Notes under the pieces: generated by a model | What the model was told of the DNA's origin: nothing | Database searches by the model: none | Seen by the model: the letters and a program-made list of their open reading frames with translations, nothing else | Part shown: positions 16,117 through 24,264 of the stretch, piece after piece | Numbering within the stretch: the stretch's first letter is position 1 | How the letters are laid out: every line of letters begins with the position of its first letter | Source: Desulfocurvus vexinensis DSM 17965 | Lineage (GTDB): Bacteria > Desulfobacterota > Desulfovibrionia > Desulfovibrionales > Desulfovibrionaceae | Reading direction: 5' to 3' | DNA: 64,000 nt | Assembly: GCF_000519125.1 (NCBI RefSeq) | Contig: NZ_JAEX01000007.1 | Location: 1-64,000, forward strand | Translations under genes and position numbers: made by a program

Positions 16117-17238
16117 ATGTTCGGCATCGTTCTGACAACGGCGTACACGGTGATGCTCGTATATGTTTTATGGCGCGCAAGATCGATACCCGCACTAAAA
16201 CAACGTTTTCCTCGCAACGGCGTCATTGGGATCGGTGCAATCCTCTGGGCTGTTTTTTTCTTTGCTCGGACCCTTGGGCACCAAAAAACGGGCGCTGTGG
16301 GCGGTGCAATCGAGTTTATGGGGATGGTTTTACTGGGATCAGTGTTTCTTATCTCAACAGTGCTTTTCGTTGTTGAACTTTGCACCCTGTTTGGACTCTT
16401 TTTTAAAAGATGGAGACCGACCCTTTTTAGCTGGGCGCTGGTGGCAGGAGTCATAATGGCTGCCTTCGCCTTGGTTCAAGGTCTTCGCGCACCTGCGGTG
16501 GTCTCCTACGAAGTGGCCCTTCCCAGCCTGCCGGCCGAGTTGGACCGCAAGGTGGTGGTGGCCGTCTCCGACACACACCTTGGTTCTATTCTTGGCAGCC
16601 GATGGATGGATGATCGGATAGCGCAAATTCAGGCTCTGCAACCTGATCTATTAGTTTTTATAGGGGATATTTTCGAGGGGCATGGCGCCATGCCAAATGC
16701 CATCCCGGCCTTGAACCACCTGAGCATTCCTCTTGGGAAATGGTTCGTCGACGGCAATCACGAATCTCATCAAAGTAGTGAAGCCGGCCTCAAAGTATTG
16801 GAACAGGCAGGTTTTCACCGTCTTGAAAATCAATGGGCTGAGCCAGCTCCGGGCCTTATCTTGTCCGGCGTGAACGACCTGACCAATCACCGGCGTCGAA
16901 GTATCGATGGCGATCCGCTGGCATCTGCGCTTGCCAATCGTCCGGAGGGGGCAACGATTCTGTTGTCACATACGCCCTGGCAAACCGACCGCGCCGCTCA
17001 GGCCGGGGTCGAACTAATGCTGTCGGGTCACACTCATGGTGGACAGATTTGGCCCTTTGCCTATCTCGTTCAAAGAATTTATCCTTTTATTGCAGGCCGA
17101 TACAATATAAATGGAATGACGCTGCTGGTCAGCAGGGGAACAGGGACTTGGGGGCCGCGCATGCGGTTGTGGCACAGGAGTGAGATAATCAAAATTACAC
17201 TTCGGGCGCTTCAAAAGATTTCAGTCAAGCATCAGTGA
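16117..17238 (+). CDS. Membrane-anchored metallophosphoesterase
   Basis: 373 residues with a good GGAGGG ribosome-binding site. Four N-terminal helices (about 1-120) precede a calcineurin-like phosphoesterase domain. Metal-ligand motifs are visible in order: SDTHLGS (about 150), FIGDIFEGHG (about 185), DGNHES (about 210), LLSHTPW (about 290) and SGHTHGGQIWP (about 307). The layout is that of YkuE/YaeI-type phosphoesterases, which face the outer side of the membrane or act on lipid substrates. The substrate is not evident. It probably shares a transcript with tetR. Confidence 0.9.
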   Translation: MFGIVLTTAYTVMLVYVLWRARSIPALKQRFPRNGVIGIGAILWAVFFFARTLGHQKTGAVGGAIEFMGMVLLGSVFLISTVLFVVELCTLFGLFFKRWRPTLFSWALVAGVIMAAFALVQGLRAPAVVSYEVALPSLPAELDRKVVVAVSDTHLGSILGSRWMDDRIAQIQALQPDLLVFIGDIFEGHGAMPNAIPALNHLSIPLGKWFVDGNHESHQSSEAGLKVLEQAGFHRLENQWAEPAPGLILSGVNDLTNHRRRSIDGDPLASALANRPEGATILLSHTPWQTDRAAQAGVELMLSGHTHGGQIWPFAYLVQRIYPFIAGRYNINGMTLLVSRGTGTWGPRMRLWHRSEIIKITLRALQKISVKHQ

Positions 17239-17252
17239 GCCACAGCTTTTAG

Positions 17253-17513
17253 ACGAACCTCTGTTCCCGGACTTATGATTCCAAATGCACGACCTGCATC
17301 TGGAACTGCCGGATGCCGGTGGAAATGATCATCGACCAGTGGAACCCGTCAAAGAAACAGTACCGGTTCGAAACCTTCTGTTACGGCCCCCAAATCTGAC
17401 CCTTTTACCGGCCCGGGCCCACTCGGAAAGTTCCGGGTCGAAAGGGTATGTCCTACACTGAGGAGGATTGGGTTGACGAAGACGCTACTGCCCATCGGGG
17501 GTCGGATGATTGA
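17253..17513 (+). pseudogene. Cys-rich small protein with in-frame UGA, no start
   Basis: One frame is open from the TAG at 17,250 to the TGA at 17,511 apart from a single internal TGA at 17,397. It reads KCTTCIWNCRMPVEMIIDQW, a YRFETFCYGP segment, the UGA, then FYRPGPTRKVPGRKG and EEDWVDEDATAHRG. This looks like a small conserved Cys-rich protein in which a Cys codon would be expected at or next to the UGA. No ATG, GTG or TTG lies in frame before the first Cys. Either it is a decayed gene or a selenoprotein with an unrecognised start; decay is likelier. It lies in the 17,239-17,640 gap. Confidence 0.5.
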
Positions 17514-17640
17514 GATTGTGGAACTCGCGACGGCCTTGCGACAAACTCACGACCCGGCTTGCCATGGGAGTTTGGCAAAGGGAGGATTGCATCTTGTCAA
17601 CAGAAAACATCAACAACTTTTGACCGTAAGGAGGTTTTCC

Positions 17641-17901
17641 ATGAAGTGTCCAATCTGTAAAGAGGTAAACATAGTGATGGCCGATCGTCAAGGAATCGAG
17701 ATCGACTATTGTCCCGAATGCCGGGGCGTCTGGCTGGATCGCGGGGAGCTGGACAAGATCATCGAGCGCTCGGCAGGGCAGCCGTCTCCGCCCCGGGAGC
17801 GTGAAGCGTATCATGACCGTTCGAGGGGTCATGACAAGGGCGATTATCACTACAAGAAGAAAAAGCATAAATCACTTCTGGGGGAGCTGTTCGATTTCTA
17901 A
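17641..17901 (+). CDS. Zinc-ribbon (TFIIB-type) protein
   Basis: 86 residues. The start follows TAAGGAGG, which decides against longer in-frame starts. CPIC at 3-6 and CPEC at about 26-29 form the zf-TFIIB zinc ribbon, followed by the family motif GVWLDRGELDKII. The C-terminal half is a His/Arg/Lys/Asp-rich tail ending KKKKHKSLLGELFDF. Proteins of this family are small and of unknown role. It is 2 bp upstream of the M48 protease gene. Confidence 0.88.
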   Translation: MKCPICKEVNIVMADRQGIEIDYCPECRGVWLDRGELDKIIERSAGQPSPPREREAYHDRSRGHDKGDYHYKKKKHKSLLGELFDF

Positions 17902-17903
17902 CG

Positions 17904-18746
17904 GTGAATTCTATGGCCAGAGCATATTTTGCCCTCATCGTTATCCTGAGTCTTTTTTCTGTCGGCTGTGAGGATACGGATGTCGGAATGGCACTTCAGG
18001 CCGGGGCGGATGCCGTCCGGGCGGTGACCCTGGACGACGAGGACGTTCAGCGCCTGGCTGTCGAGGTTGCGCAGCAGTCCGACCGGAAGCACAAAGTGGC
18101 CCCACCCGACAACCCGCACGCAAAGCGGCTGGAAAGGCTTGCCGGCAGTCACCGCAAGATCGAAGGACATGAATTCGACTTTAAGGTTTATCTTTCCCCG
18201 ACCGTCAATGCCTTCGCCATGGCCGATGGTACTATCAGGATTTACAGCGGCTTGATGGACATGATGACCGACGGTGAACTTGTCTTTGTCATTGGCCATG
18301 AAATCGGCCATGTGGTGGAGAATCACGTCAAGGAAAAGCTCAGGCTGGCATATGCCGGCAGCGCCGTCCGCAAAGCTATCGCCAGCCAGCAAAACGAAGT
18401 CGGCAACATTGCACGCTCCGCTGTCGGTGCATTGACCGAAAACCTTCTGAATGCCCAGTTCTCGCAGCAGGAAGAGCGCGAGGCCGATAACTTCGGCGTT
18501 ATGTTTATGAAACAGAAAGAGCAAAACATCCAACCGGCGATTTCCGCTTTGATGAAACTGGCGGCCCTGGGCGGCAGTCACTCCTTTTTGTCGAGTCATC
18601 CGGCACCCGCGAAACGCGCAAAACGATTGCAAAACGATACCTTGACAGCGGAACAGATCGAAGATCCCTCGTTTCTGAGCCGGATTGTGGACTGGCTGAA
18701 GAGCCATTGGCCATTCATAGAATGGGGCAGGAAAAACCATGCGTAA
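17904..18746 (+). CDS. M48-family metalloprotease lipoprotein
   Basis: 280 residues from a GTG at 17,904; an ATG at 17,913 is equally plausible and leaves the signal intact. The lipobox FSVGC (about 20-24) marks a lipoprotein. The zinc site HEIGH is at about 132-136 with the third ligand in EEREADNFGV at about 192. The architecture is that of LoiP/YggG-like Ca-independent proteases that act in the envelope during stress. It follows the zinc-ribbon gene by 2 bp and overlaps the ATPase remnant by 8 bp. Confidence 0.9.
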   Translation: MNSMARAYFALIVILSLFSVGCEDTDVGMALQAGADAVRAVTLDDEDVQRLAVEVAQQSDRKHKVAPPDNPHAKRLERLAGSHRKIEGHEFDFKVYLSPTVNAFAMADGTIRIYSGLMDMMTDGELVFVIGHEIGHVVENHVKEKLRLAYAGSAVRKAIASQQNEVGNIARSAVGALTENLLNAQFSQQEEREADNFGVMFMKQKEQNIQPAISALMKLAALGGSHSFLSSHPAPAKRAKRLQNDTLTAEQIEDPSFLSRIVDWLKSHWPFIEWGRKNHA

Positions 18747-19225
18747 AACAGGAGGAAAACCGGTCAACTGGCAACAGCTTCATCTATCCGAGGCCGCAGA
18801 GAACCTGCAATCGTCCGAGAGGGGCCTTGCTTCCAAAGAAGCCCGTCACCGCTATGAGCACTACGGCCCCAACGAACTAATCGGAAAGGGAAAGAAAAAG
18901 GCCTGGAAGATTCTCGTCATGGGCCTGATCTCGGTTGGGACCGGGTACTGGTTCTGGCGCCTGGCAGACCATGGTGTTCACCATGCTGACGTTCTGCCAG
19001 ATGGCCTACGCGCCGTGTGTGCGCAAAAAAACGCAATCGCTGCTTACGTAATCCTGGCTCAGCAACCCGGTGCTGTTGTTGGCCATTGGCGTCACACTGA
19101 CCCTGCAGTTGATCCTCATTTATATCCCGTTTTTTAACCCAGTGTTTCGCACCAAGCCGCTGCGGACGGCAGAACTGGGTATCTGCGCCGTTGGAGCCCT
19201 GGTCTTTGTAAACATTGGAAACTGA
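18739..19225 (+). pseudogene. P-type ATPase with the middle deleted
   Basis: The first 60 codons are a normal cation-ATPase N domain (LHLSEAAENLQSSERGLASK, then YGPNELIGKGKKKAWKIL). At about residue 61 the sequence jumps to the C-terminal membrane region (GLISVGTGYWFWR), missing some 700 residues including actuator, phosphorylation and nucleotide domains. After a frameshift at about 18,960 the tail continues as WQTMVFTMLTFCQMAYAPCV, is broken by a TAA at about 19,050, and resumes through VTLTLQLILIYIPFF to a TGA at 19,223-19,225. Three lesions make it non-functional. Confidence 0.85.
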
Positions 19226-19298
19226 AAGTTTTTGGTTAACTGCGGGAGAAAGAGAACGGTTATGAAGAGGGTTGCACACGGGGAGCCACGAAAGACAA

Positions 19299-19335
19299 GG
19301 GCTGATGCGGCAAAACGCCACATCAGCCCTTTTTC
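19299..19335 (+). terminator. Intrinsic terminator at the composition boundary
   Basis: GGGCTGATG pairs with CATCAGCCC around a CGGCAAAACGCCA loop that itself contains a GGC/GCC pairing, and CTTTTTC follows. It closes the left segment. On the other strand it can also end the TauE/PadR transcript. The G+C content rises sharply just beyond it. Confidence 0.8.
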
Positions 19336-19410
19336 TTGCACTTCTCCCGGCATGGCTGCCGGTTGCCGCCACCGGGCGCGCGGCGCGGCGGGGTTGCGCC
19401 CTCCCCGGCC

Positions 19411-20202
19411 CTACACCAGCCCCGAGCCCAGGGCCAGGGCGATGGCCAGCAGCAGGACGCCCGTGAGGGTCTGCACGGCGGCCATGGTCACCTTGTGCAG
19501 GTAGCGTTTGGCCAGCAGCACCCCGGCGAAGGCCGAGAGCGTTCCGGCCAGCACCAGGGGCCACTGCCCGGCCCCGGCCAGCAGCGCGCCGCCGGGCCCG
19601 GCCAGCAGCGCGCCGTAGGTGGCGATGCGCGCCAGATCGACCAGGAAGCCGATGACCGCGTTGGTGCCCACGAAGGCCTGGGTGGAAATGCCCACCTTGA
19701 CCAGGAAGGCCGAGCGCAGCGCGCCCTGGTGCCCCGAGAACCCGCCGAAGAACCCCGACAGCAGCCCGCCCAGCACCAGCCAGCGCCGCGAGAAGCGCAG
19801 CCCGCGCAGGCGCGGCGAAAGCTCCAGCACCGCGAAGGCGGCCATGAGCCCGGCCATGGCCAGCTTGAGCGGCGTGATCACCGCCTCGCGGCCCCCCAGG
19901 CTGTAGCGCGCCAGCTCGCCGAAATGCGCCACCCAGCCCAGGGCCGCCGCCCCCACGAAGGCCGCCGCAATGGCGGGCACGCCGAAGCGCAGTACCAGGT
20001 CGCGGTCGGCATGGCGGCCCACCAGGGCGATCTTGAAGGCGTTGTTGGCGCCGTGGACCAGGGCCGTGGCCGCCACGGCCACCTCCACCGGGAAGAACAG
20101 GGCGAACACGGGCAGCAGCAGCGTGCCCAGCCCGAAGCCGGAATACAGGGTCAACCCCGCAGCCCCCAGGGACGCGAGGCAGACGACAAGCAGCGCGGTC
20201 AT
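19411..20202 (-). CDS. TauE/SafE family sulfite/anion exporter
   Basis: 263 residues with about eight hydrophobic helices. The two TauE half-repeats are marked by LTLYSGFGLGTLLLPVFALF near the N terminus and LLSGFFGGFSGHQGALRSAF at about residue 140. It probably exports sulfite or a sulfonate-derived anion. The start lies 2 bp after the PadR gene stop, so the regulator and transporter form one transcript. High G+C, in contrast to the genes to its left. Confidence 0.85.
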   Translation of the reverse strand: MTALLVVCLASLGAAGLTLYSGFGLGTLLLPVFALFFPVEVAVAATALVHGANNAFKIALVGRHADRDLVLRFGVPAIAAAFVGAAALGWVAHFGELARYSLGGREAVITPLKLAMAGLMAAFAVLELSPRLRGLRFSRRWLVLGGLLSGFFGGFSGHQGALRSAFLVKVGISTQAFVGTNAVIGFLVDLARIATYGALLAGPGGALLAGAGQWPLVLAGTLSAFAGVLLAKRYLHKVTMAAVQTLTGVLLLAIALALGSGLV

Positions 20203-20204
20203 GG

Positions 20205-20582
20205 TCAGGACTCCTCGGCCCCGGCGGGGCCAGGGGACGGCGCCTGCGGGCGCGCGTCGGGTTGCGTGGTTTCGGATTGCAGCTCCTGGAGCTGGCGCAG
20301 GGCGGCGGCCAGCACCTCGCGGCCGCGAGCCGTGGCCCGCAGGGGCCGCCGGGCCTTGGGCCCCGCCCCTTCGGCCCCCGTGCAGCACAGCCAGCCCAGG
20401 CGCTCCATGCGGTGCAGCAGCGGATACAGCGTGCCGGGGCTGACCTCGTAGCCGTGGTGGCGCAGCTCCTGGAGCATCCACTGCCCCACCACCGGCCCCT
20501 GGGCGGCATGGTGCAGGATGTGGATCTTCCAGAAACCGAGCAGAATTTCGCGCTGCAACGCCTTGCTGTCCGCCGTGTCCAT
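20205..20582 (-). CDS. PadR-family transcriptional regulator
   Basis: 125 residues. The winged helix of PadR proteins is clear: GQWMLQELRHHGYEVSPGTL then YPLLHRMERLGWL, followed by a wing with GPKARRPLRATARGREVL. The C-terminal tail is short and Pro-rich, so the dimerisation helix is the only effector part. It is co-transcribed with the TauE gene behind it, and a matching palindrome lies just upstream of its start. Confidence 0.88.
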   Translation of the reverse strand: MDTADSKALQREILLGFWKIHILHHAAQGPVVGQWMLQELRHHGYEVSPGTLYPLLHRMERLGWLCCTGAEGAGPKARRPLRATARGREVLAAALRQLQELQSETTQPDARPQAPSPGPAGAEES

Positions 20583-20599
20583 GGGCCCTCCGGGTTTCT

Positions 20600-20629
20600 A
20601 TTACGGAAACCGTAATCGCTTTTCGTAAT
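20600..20629. promoter_or_regulatory. PadR operator
   Basis: ATTACGGAAACCGTAAT (20,600-20,616) is a perfect 7-3-7 palindrome located 18 bp before the padR start, and a third half-site, CGTAAT, follows at 20,624-20,629. The symmetry and position fit autorepression of the padR-tauE transcript. Confidence 0.6.
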
Positions 20630-20730
20630 AGCGTCAAGACCGCAACACGGACTTTCCGGGAAACAACTCCCCGCCCCGCGTGCCAGCCACGGCGTTGCCC
20701 CTGGTCCGCTCCGCCCGGGCCAGGCTCCTT

Positions 20731-20890
20731 CGCCCACGTGCGCAGCCGCGACCAGCCCGCGATGGAGAAGATCAAGCGCATCGTCGCGGGCCCGCCCCAC
20801 GCGTGCAACCACGACCAGCCCGACATCCCGCGCATGCGGCGCTTCGCTCCTCCGCCCCACGCTCGCAGCCACAGCGCTCCGGCGCGCCAA
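20731..20890. repeat. Degenerate 60-bp tandem repeats
   Basis: Three diverged copies spaced about 60 bp begin at about 20,731, 20,793 and 20,853, each opening with a CGCCCACGYKYGCARCC-type block; the first two continue ACGACCAGCCCG and a GCGCAT-C run. The third is truncated. They occupy most of the 20,630-20,997 gap, which has no credible gene. The role is unknown. Confidence 0.4.
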
Positions 20891-20997
20891 TCGCCCTGCC
20901 CGCTCCTGCAACCCCGGCGCACCAGCCCGACCGTTGCCCCGCCTCCTCCAGAAAACATACCACAACACTTTGATTCAAAAAAAGAAACCCCTCCGCC

Positions 20998-21026
20998 TTG
21001 ACGCCCTGACGACGCTTCATTATGGT
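20998..21026 (+). promoter_or_regulatory. Putative sigma-70 promoter for arsR gene
   Basis: TTGACG (20,998-21,003), a 17-bp spacer and TATGGT (21,021-21,026) lie 22 bp before the regulator start. Confidence 0.45.
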
Positions 21027-21047
21027 ATCTGCGCGAGGACTTAAACA

Positions 21048-21389
21048 ATGCGCCCGATCATGCTCCACGCCCCCAAGGCCGCCCGGATCTTCAAGGTGCT
21101 CTCGGTGGAGACGCGCCTGCGGCTCGTCGAACTGCTGCGGGGCCGCACCCTGTGCGTCAACGCCCTGTCCCGCCACCTGGGCATCACCCCCGCCGCCGCC
21201 TCGCAGCACCTGCGCGTGCTGCGCGACGCGGACCTCGTGGCCGCCGAGAAACGCGGCTACTTCGTGCATTACCGCCTGAACGAGCGCACCCTGGCCGCCT
21301 GGGCGGGCATGGCCGCCGCCCTGCTCGCCCCCACCCCGGCGCCCCCGGACGGCGCGGCCCCGGGGCCGGGAACGCCCGACGCGCCCTAG
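21048..21389 (+). CDS. ArsR-family transcriptional regulator
   Basis: 113 residues. The winged helix shows the ArsR form: KVLSVETRLRLVELL, LCVNALSRHLGITPAAASQH, LRVLRDADLV and a wing with KRGYFVHYRLNE. The typical metal-site ELCVCDL is replaced by RTLCVNAL, with a single Cys, so metal sensing is doubtful. The C terminus is Pro/Ala-rich. It stands 260 bp before the second TauE gene in the same direction and may control it. The gap between them holds no gene. Confidence 0.88.
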   Translation: MRPIMLHAPKAARIFKVLSVETRLRLVELLRGRTLCVNALSRHLGITPAAASQHLRVLRDADLVAAEKRGYFVHYRLNERTLAAWAGMAAALLAPTPAPPDGAAPGPGTPDAP

Positions 21390-21649
21390 CGGGCCGTTCC
21401 ACAATCCTTCCGCAGGCCGCTGACGATGGCACGAGGAACGACGCAGAAAACGACCAGGACCGCCGCGCATGGAGACATGCGCCCGGGGCCGGACCGTTGG
21501 CGGCCAGGCCGCAGGGCGCCCCTTGCGGGCGGCCCGTCGGCCCCGCCCCCCACGCGCGCCCCGGAACCGGCGCCCCCGGCCGCCCCGCGCTCCCCGGCCA
21601 GACCGGCCCCGACCCGCGAACGCACCCTCCAACAGCCCAGGCGGTCGCC

Positions 21650-22402
21650 ATGCTGCACCTGACCCTGTCCCTCGTCGTGGCCATCTTCTTCATTTCCATG
21701 GTCCTGACCATGGTCGGCCTGGGCGGCGGGCTGCTCTTCTCGCCGCTGTTCGTGGTCCTGGGCATGCCCAAGGCCGGGGCTGCGTCGGCCTCGCTGCTGC
21801 TGAACCTCGTGGGCGCCGGGGCCGCCGCGTACACCTACGCCCGCAAGGGCATGGTGGACTACAGCCTGTGCCTGCCGCTCATCGTCTCCTCCAGCCTGGC
21901 CGCGCCCCTGGGCGCCGGGCTGAACCTGCGCCTGCCCCCGGGGCCGTTTCTGCTGGTCATGGCCGTGGTCCTGGCCGCAGCCGGGGTGCGCATGCTCTTC
22001 CCGCCGCCCGCCGAGGCCAGGGCCAGCGCCTCGCGCCGCGCGCGCATCATCGGCGGGCTGATCATCGGCGGCTGCATCGGGCTGCTGGGCGGGCTGCTGG
22101 GCATCGGCGGCGGGGTGTTCGTGGTGCCGCTGCTCATCTACGCCCTGGGCGTGCCCACCCGCGTGGCCGCCGCGTCCTCGACCTTCATCGTCTGCTTCTC
22201 GTCCCTTACGGGCTTCGCGGGCTACGCCTCCATGGCCGCCGTGGACTGGGCCTTCGTGCTACCCGCCGCCGGGGCCTGCGTCCTCGGGGGGCTGGCCGGG
22301 GCCCGGCTCATGAGCCACAAGCTCCAGGGCCGGACCATCCGTGTCCTGTTCAGCCTGGTGCTCTTCGCCCTGAGCCTCAGACTCTTCGCCCAACTGCTCT
22401 GA
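21650..22402 (+). CDS. TauE/SafE family sulfite/anion exporter
   Basis: 250 residues, with two half-repeats each opening with a Gly-rich pore motif: MVLTMVGLGGGLLFSPLF (about 20) and GLLGGLLGIGGGVFVVPLL (about 145). About eight membrane helices. Likely exports sulfite, thiosulfate or a related anion, relevant to a sulfur-metabolising cell. It is a distant paralogue of the exporter at 19,411, each with its own regulator. No Shine-Dalgarno of note; the start is the first Met before the first helix. Confidence 0.87.
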   Translation: MLHLTLSLVVAIFFISMVLTMVGLGGGLLFSPLFVVLGMPKAGAASASLLLNLVGAGAAAYTYARKGMVDYSLCLPLIVSSSLAAPLGAGLNLRLPPGPFLLVMAVVLAAAGVRMLFPPPAEARASASRRARIIGGLIIGGCIGLLGGLLGIGGGVFVVPLLIYALGVPTRVAAASSTFIVCFSSLTGFAGYASMAAVDWAFVLPAAGACVLGGLAGARLMSHKLQGRTIRVLFSLVLFALSLRLFAQLL

Positions 22403-22439
22403 CCGCAACGGCCCCGCGCGGGGCCAGGAGCGCACAGCC

Positions 22440-23429
22440 ATGACCCATGCCATCGAGGTGGACCGCCTCGCCAAACGCTTCGGCGACGTGCAGGCCGTGG
22501 CCGGGATCTCCCTGGCCGTGCCCCGGGGCTCGCTGTTCGGGTTCCTGGGCCCCAACGGCGCGGGCAAGACCACGACCATCACCATGCTCACGGGCCTGGC
22601 CCGGCCCGACGCGGGCACCATCCGCATCGCGGGGCTGGACTGCACGGCCCGGCCCCGGGCCGCCCAGCACCTCATCGGCGTGGTGCCCGACGAGAGCAAC
22701 CTCTACCCCGAGCTGACCGGCTTCGAGAACCTGTGCTTCTGCGCCGCGCTCTACGGCATGGGCCGCGCCGAGCGCCGGGCCCGGGCCCGGGAGCTGCTGG
22801 AGACCTTCGGCCTGACCCAGGCCGGGGAGCGCAAATTCGCAGGCTACTCCAAGGGCATGAAACGCAGGCTGACCGTGGCCGCAGGCATCATCCACCGCCC
22901 GCCCATCCTGTTCCTGGACGAGCCGACCTCGGGCATCGACGTGGCCAGCGCGCGCCAGCTGCGCCAGCTGATCGCCACCCTGCGCGGCGGCGGCACCACC
23001 GTCTTCCTGACCACGCACCACATCGAGGAGGCCGAGCGGCTGTGCGACCGGGTGGCCTTCATCGTCGCCGGACGCGTGGTGCGCGAGGACACCCTGGACG
23101 CCCTGCTGGAGCCCGTGCGCGACCGCCACGCCCTGCTCATCGCCTGCGCGGGGCTGGACGCAGCCACGGGCGCCGGGCTGCCCGAAGCCTTCCCGGACCT
23201 GGAGTTCCCGGTGCTGGAGCCGGACCGGGTGCGCGTGGAGGCCCGCGCGCCCATCCCCGTGGCGCCGCTGGTGCGCCACCTGGACGAGCGGGGCGTCCGC
23301 GTGCTGGAGGCCCGCCGGGCGCGCCCGACCCTGGAGGACGTGTTCGTGCGCGTCACCGGGCTGGACGCCGGGGCCCTGGACGCGGGCAAGGGCAACGGGA
23401 AAAACGCCAACGGCGGAGGCAAGGCATGA
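22440..23429 (+). CDS. ABC exporter ATPase, DrrA/CcmA-type
   Basis: 329 residues. Walker A GPNGAGKTT at about 38, signature YSKGMKRRL at about 140, Walker B ILFLDEPTSGID at about 158 and the H-loop TTHHIEEAE at about 192. The C-terminal DUF4162-like region (about 230-310) is typical of drug/daunorubicin-type exporters. It pairs with the ABC-2 permease downstream, whose start overlaps its stop (ATGA). The cargo is unknown. Confidence 0.92.
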   Translation: MTHAIEVDRLAKRFGDVQAVAGISLAVPRGSLFGFLGPNGAGKTTTITMLTGLARPDAGTIRIAGLDCTARPRAAQHLIGVVPDESNLYPELTGFENLCFCAALYGMGRAERRARARELLETFGLTQAGERKFAGYSKGMKRRLTVAAGIIHRPPILFLDEPTSGIDVASARQLRQLIATLRGGGTTVFLTTHHIEEAERLCDRVAFIVAGRVVREDTLDALLEPVRDRHALLIACAGLDAATGAGLPEAFPDLEFPVLEPDRVRVEARAPIPVAPLVRHLDERGVRVLEARRARPTLEDVFVRVTGLDAGALDAGKGNGKNANGGGKA

Positions 23430-24163
23430 AGACCTGGATCGCCTTCTGGAACATTCTGGTCAAGGACATGCGCACCTACTACCTCAAGCCGCCCAACGTG
23501 AGCTGGGGGCTGCTCTTCCCCCTGGCCTGGACGGGCATGTTCCTGGTGCGCTCGGGCGGCGGGCTGGACGACGTGGCCGGGCTGCTGCCGGGGCTGGTGG
23601 CGGTCTCCGTGCTCTTCGGCACCACCTCCATGCTGGCCGTGACCGTGACCTTCGAGAAGAAGCACCGCTCCTTCGAGCGCCTGCTGCTGGCGCCCATCCC
23701 CCTGGAGCTGCTCATGCTGGCCAAGACCGGCGGGGCCATCCTCTTCGGCGTGGCCAACGCCTTCGTGCCCGTTGCCATGGCCGCGCTGTTCATGGACCTT
23801 TCGGCGCTGGCCTGGGCGCCGTTCACGGCGGCGGTGGTGCTGGTGGCCGTGGCCTCCACCTTCCTGGGGCTGTTCATCGCCGTGGCCGTGAGCGAGGTCT
23901 TCGAGGCCCAGACCTTCTCCAATTTCTTCCGCTTCCCCATGCTCTTCCTGTGCGGGCTGTTCTTCCCCATCGAGCGCCTGCCCGCGCTGCTGCGGCCCCT
24001 GTCCTACGCCCTGCCGCTGACCTACGGGGCCGACGCCCTCCGCGAGACGGTGCAGGGCGCGGGCGCGCTGCCCCTGGCCCTGGACCTGGGCGCCCTGGCG
24101 GCCTTCTGCGCGGCGCTGTTCGCCCTGAGCCTGCGCAACATCCGCCGCCGCTGGATCGCCTGA
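23426..24163 (+). CDS. ABC-2 type permease
   Basis: 245 residues with six predicted helices. The conserved ABC-2 region includes FEKKHRSFERLLLAPIPL in the first cytoplasmic loop and CGLFFPIERLPALLRPLSY before the last helices. It overlaps the ATPase gene by 4 bp and forms a two-gene exporter with it. Confidence 0.9.
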   Translation: MKTWIAFWNILVKDMRTYYLKPPNVSWGLLFPLAWTGMFLVRSGGGLDDVAGLLPGLVAVSVLFGTTSMLAVTVTFEKKHRSFERLLLAPIPLELLMLAKTGGAILFGVANAFVPVAMAALFMDLSALAWAPFTAAVVLVAVASTFLGLFIAVAVSEVFEAQTFSNFFRFPMLFLCGLFFPIERLPALLRPLSYALPLTYGADALRETVQGAGALPLALDLGALAAFCAALFALSLRNIRRRWIA

Positions 24164-24264
24164 GGCGCGGCGGACGGGGCTTGCCGCAGGCCTTGCCCGC
24201 CCGTGGCCTATGCTGCTAGATTGAGCATATTGCCCCCATCGGCATTCCAACCCGGGAGAAGCAC

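Noticed and set aside
18746-19225. A short functional membrane protein from the ATPase tail
   Set aside because: The tail has an internal stop and no start or ribosome-binding site of its own.
19230-19410. tRNA or attachment site at the composition boundary
   Set aside because: No cloverleaf sequence or direct repeat pair was seen; only a terminator lies there.
20731-20890. CRISPR array
   Set aside because: The units differ from each other, the spacing pieces are not unique spacers, and no cas genes are present.
21390-21649. Small gene between arsR and tauE
   Set aside because: All frames read as Pro/Arg/Ala-rich strings without a ribosome-binding site or motif.
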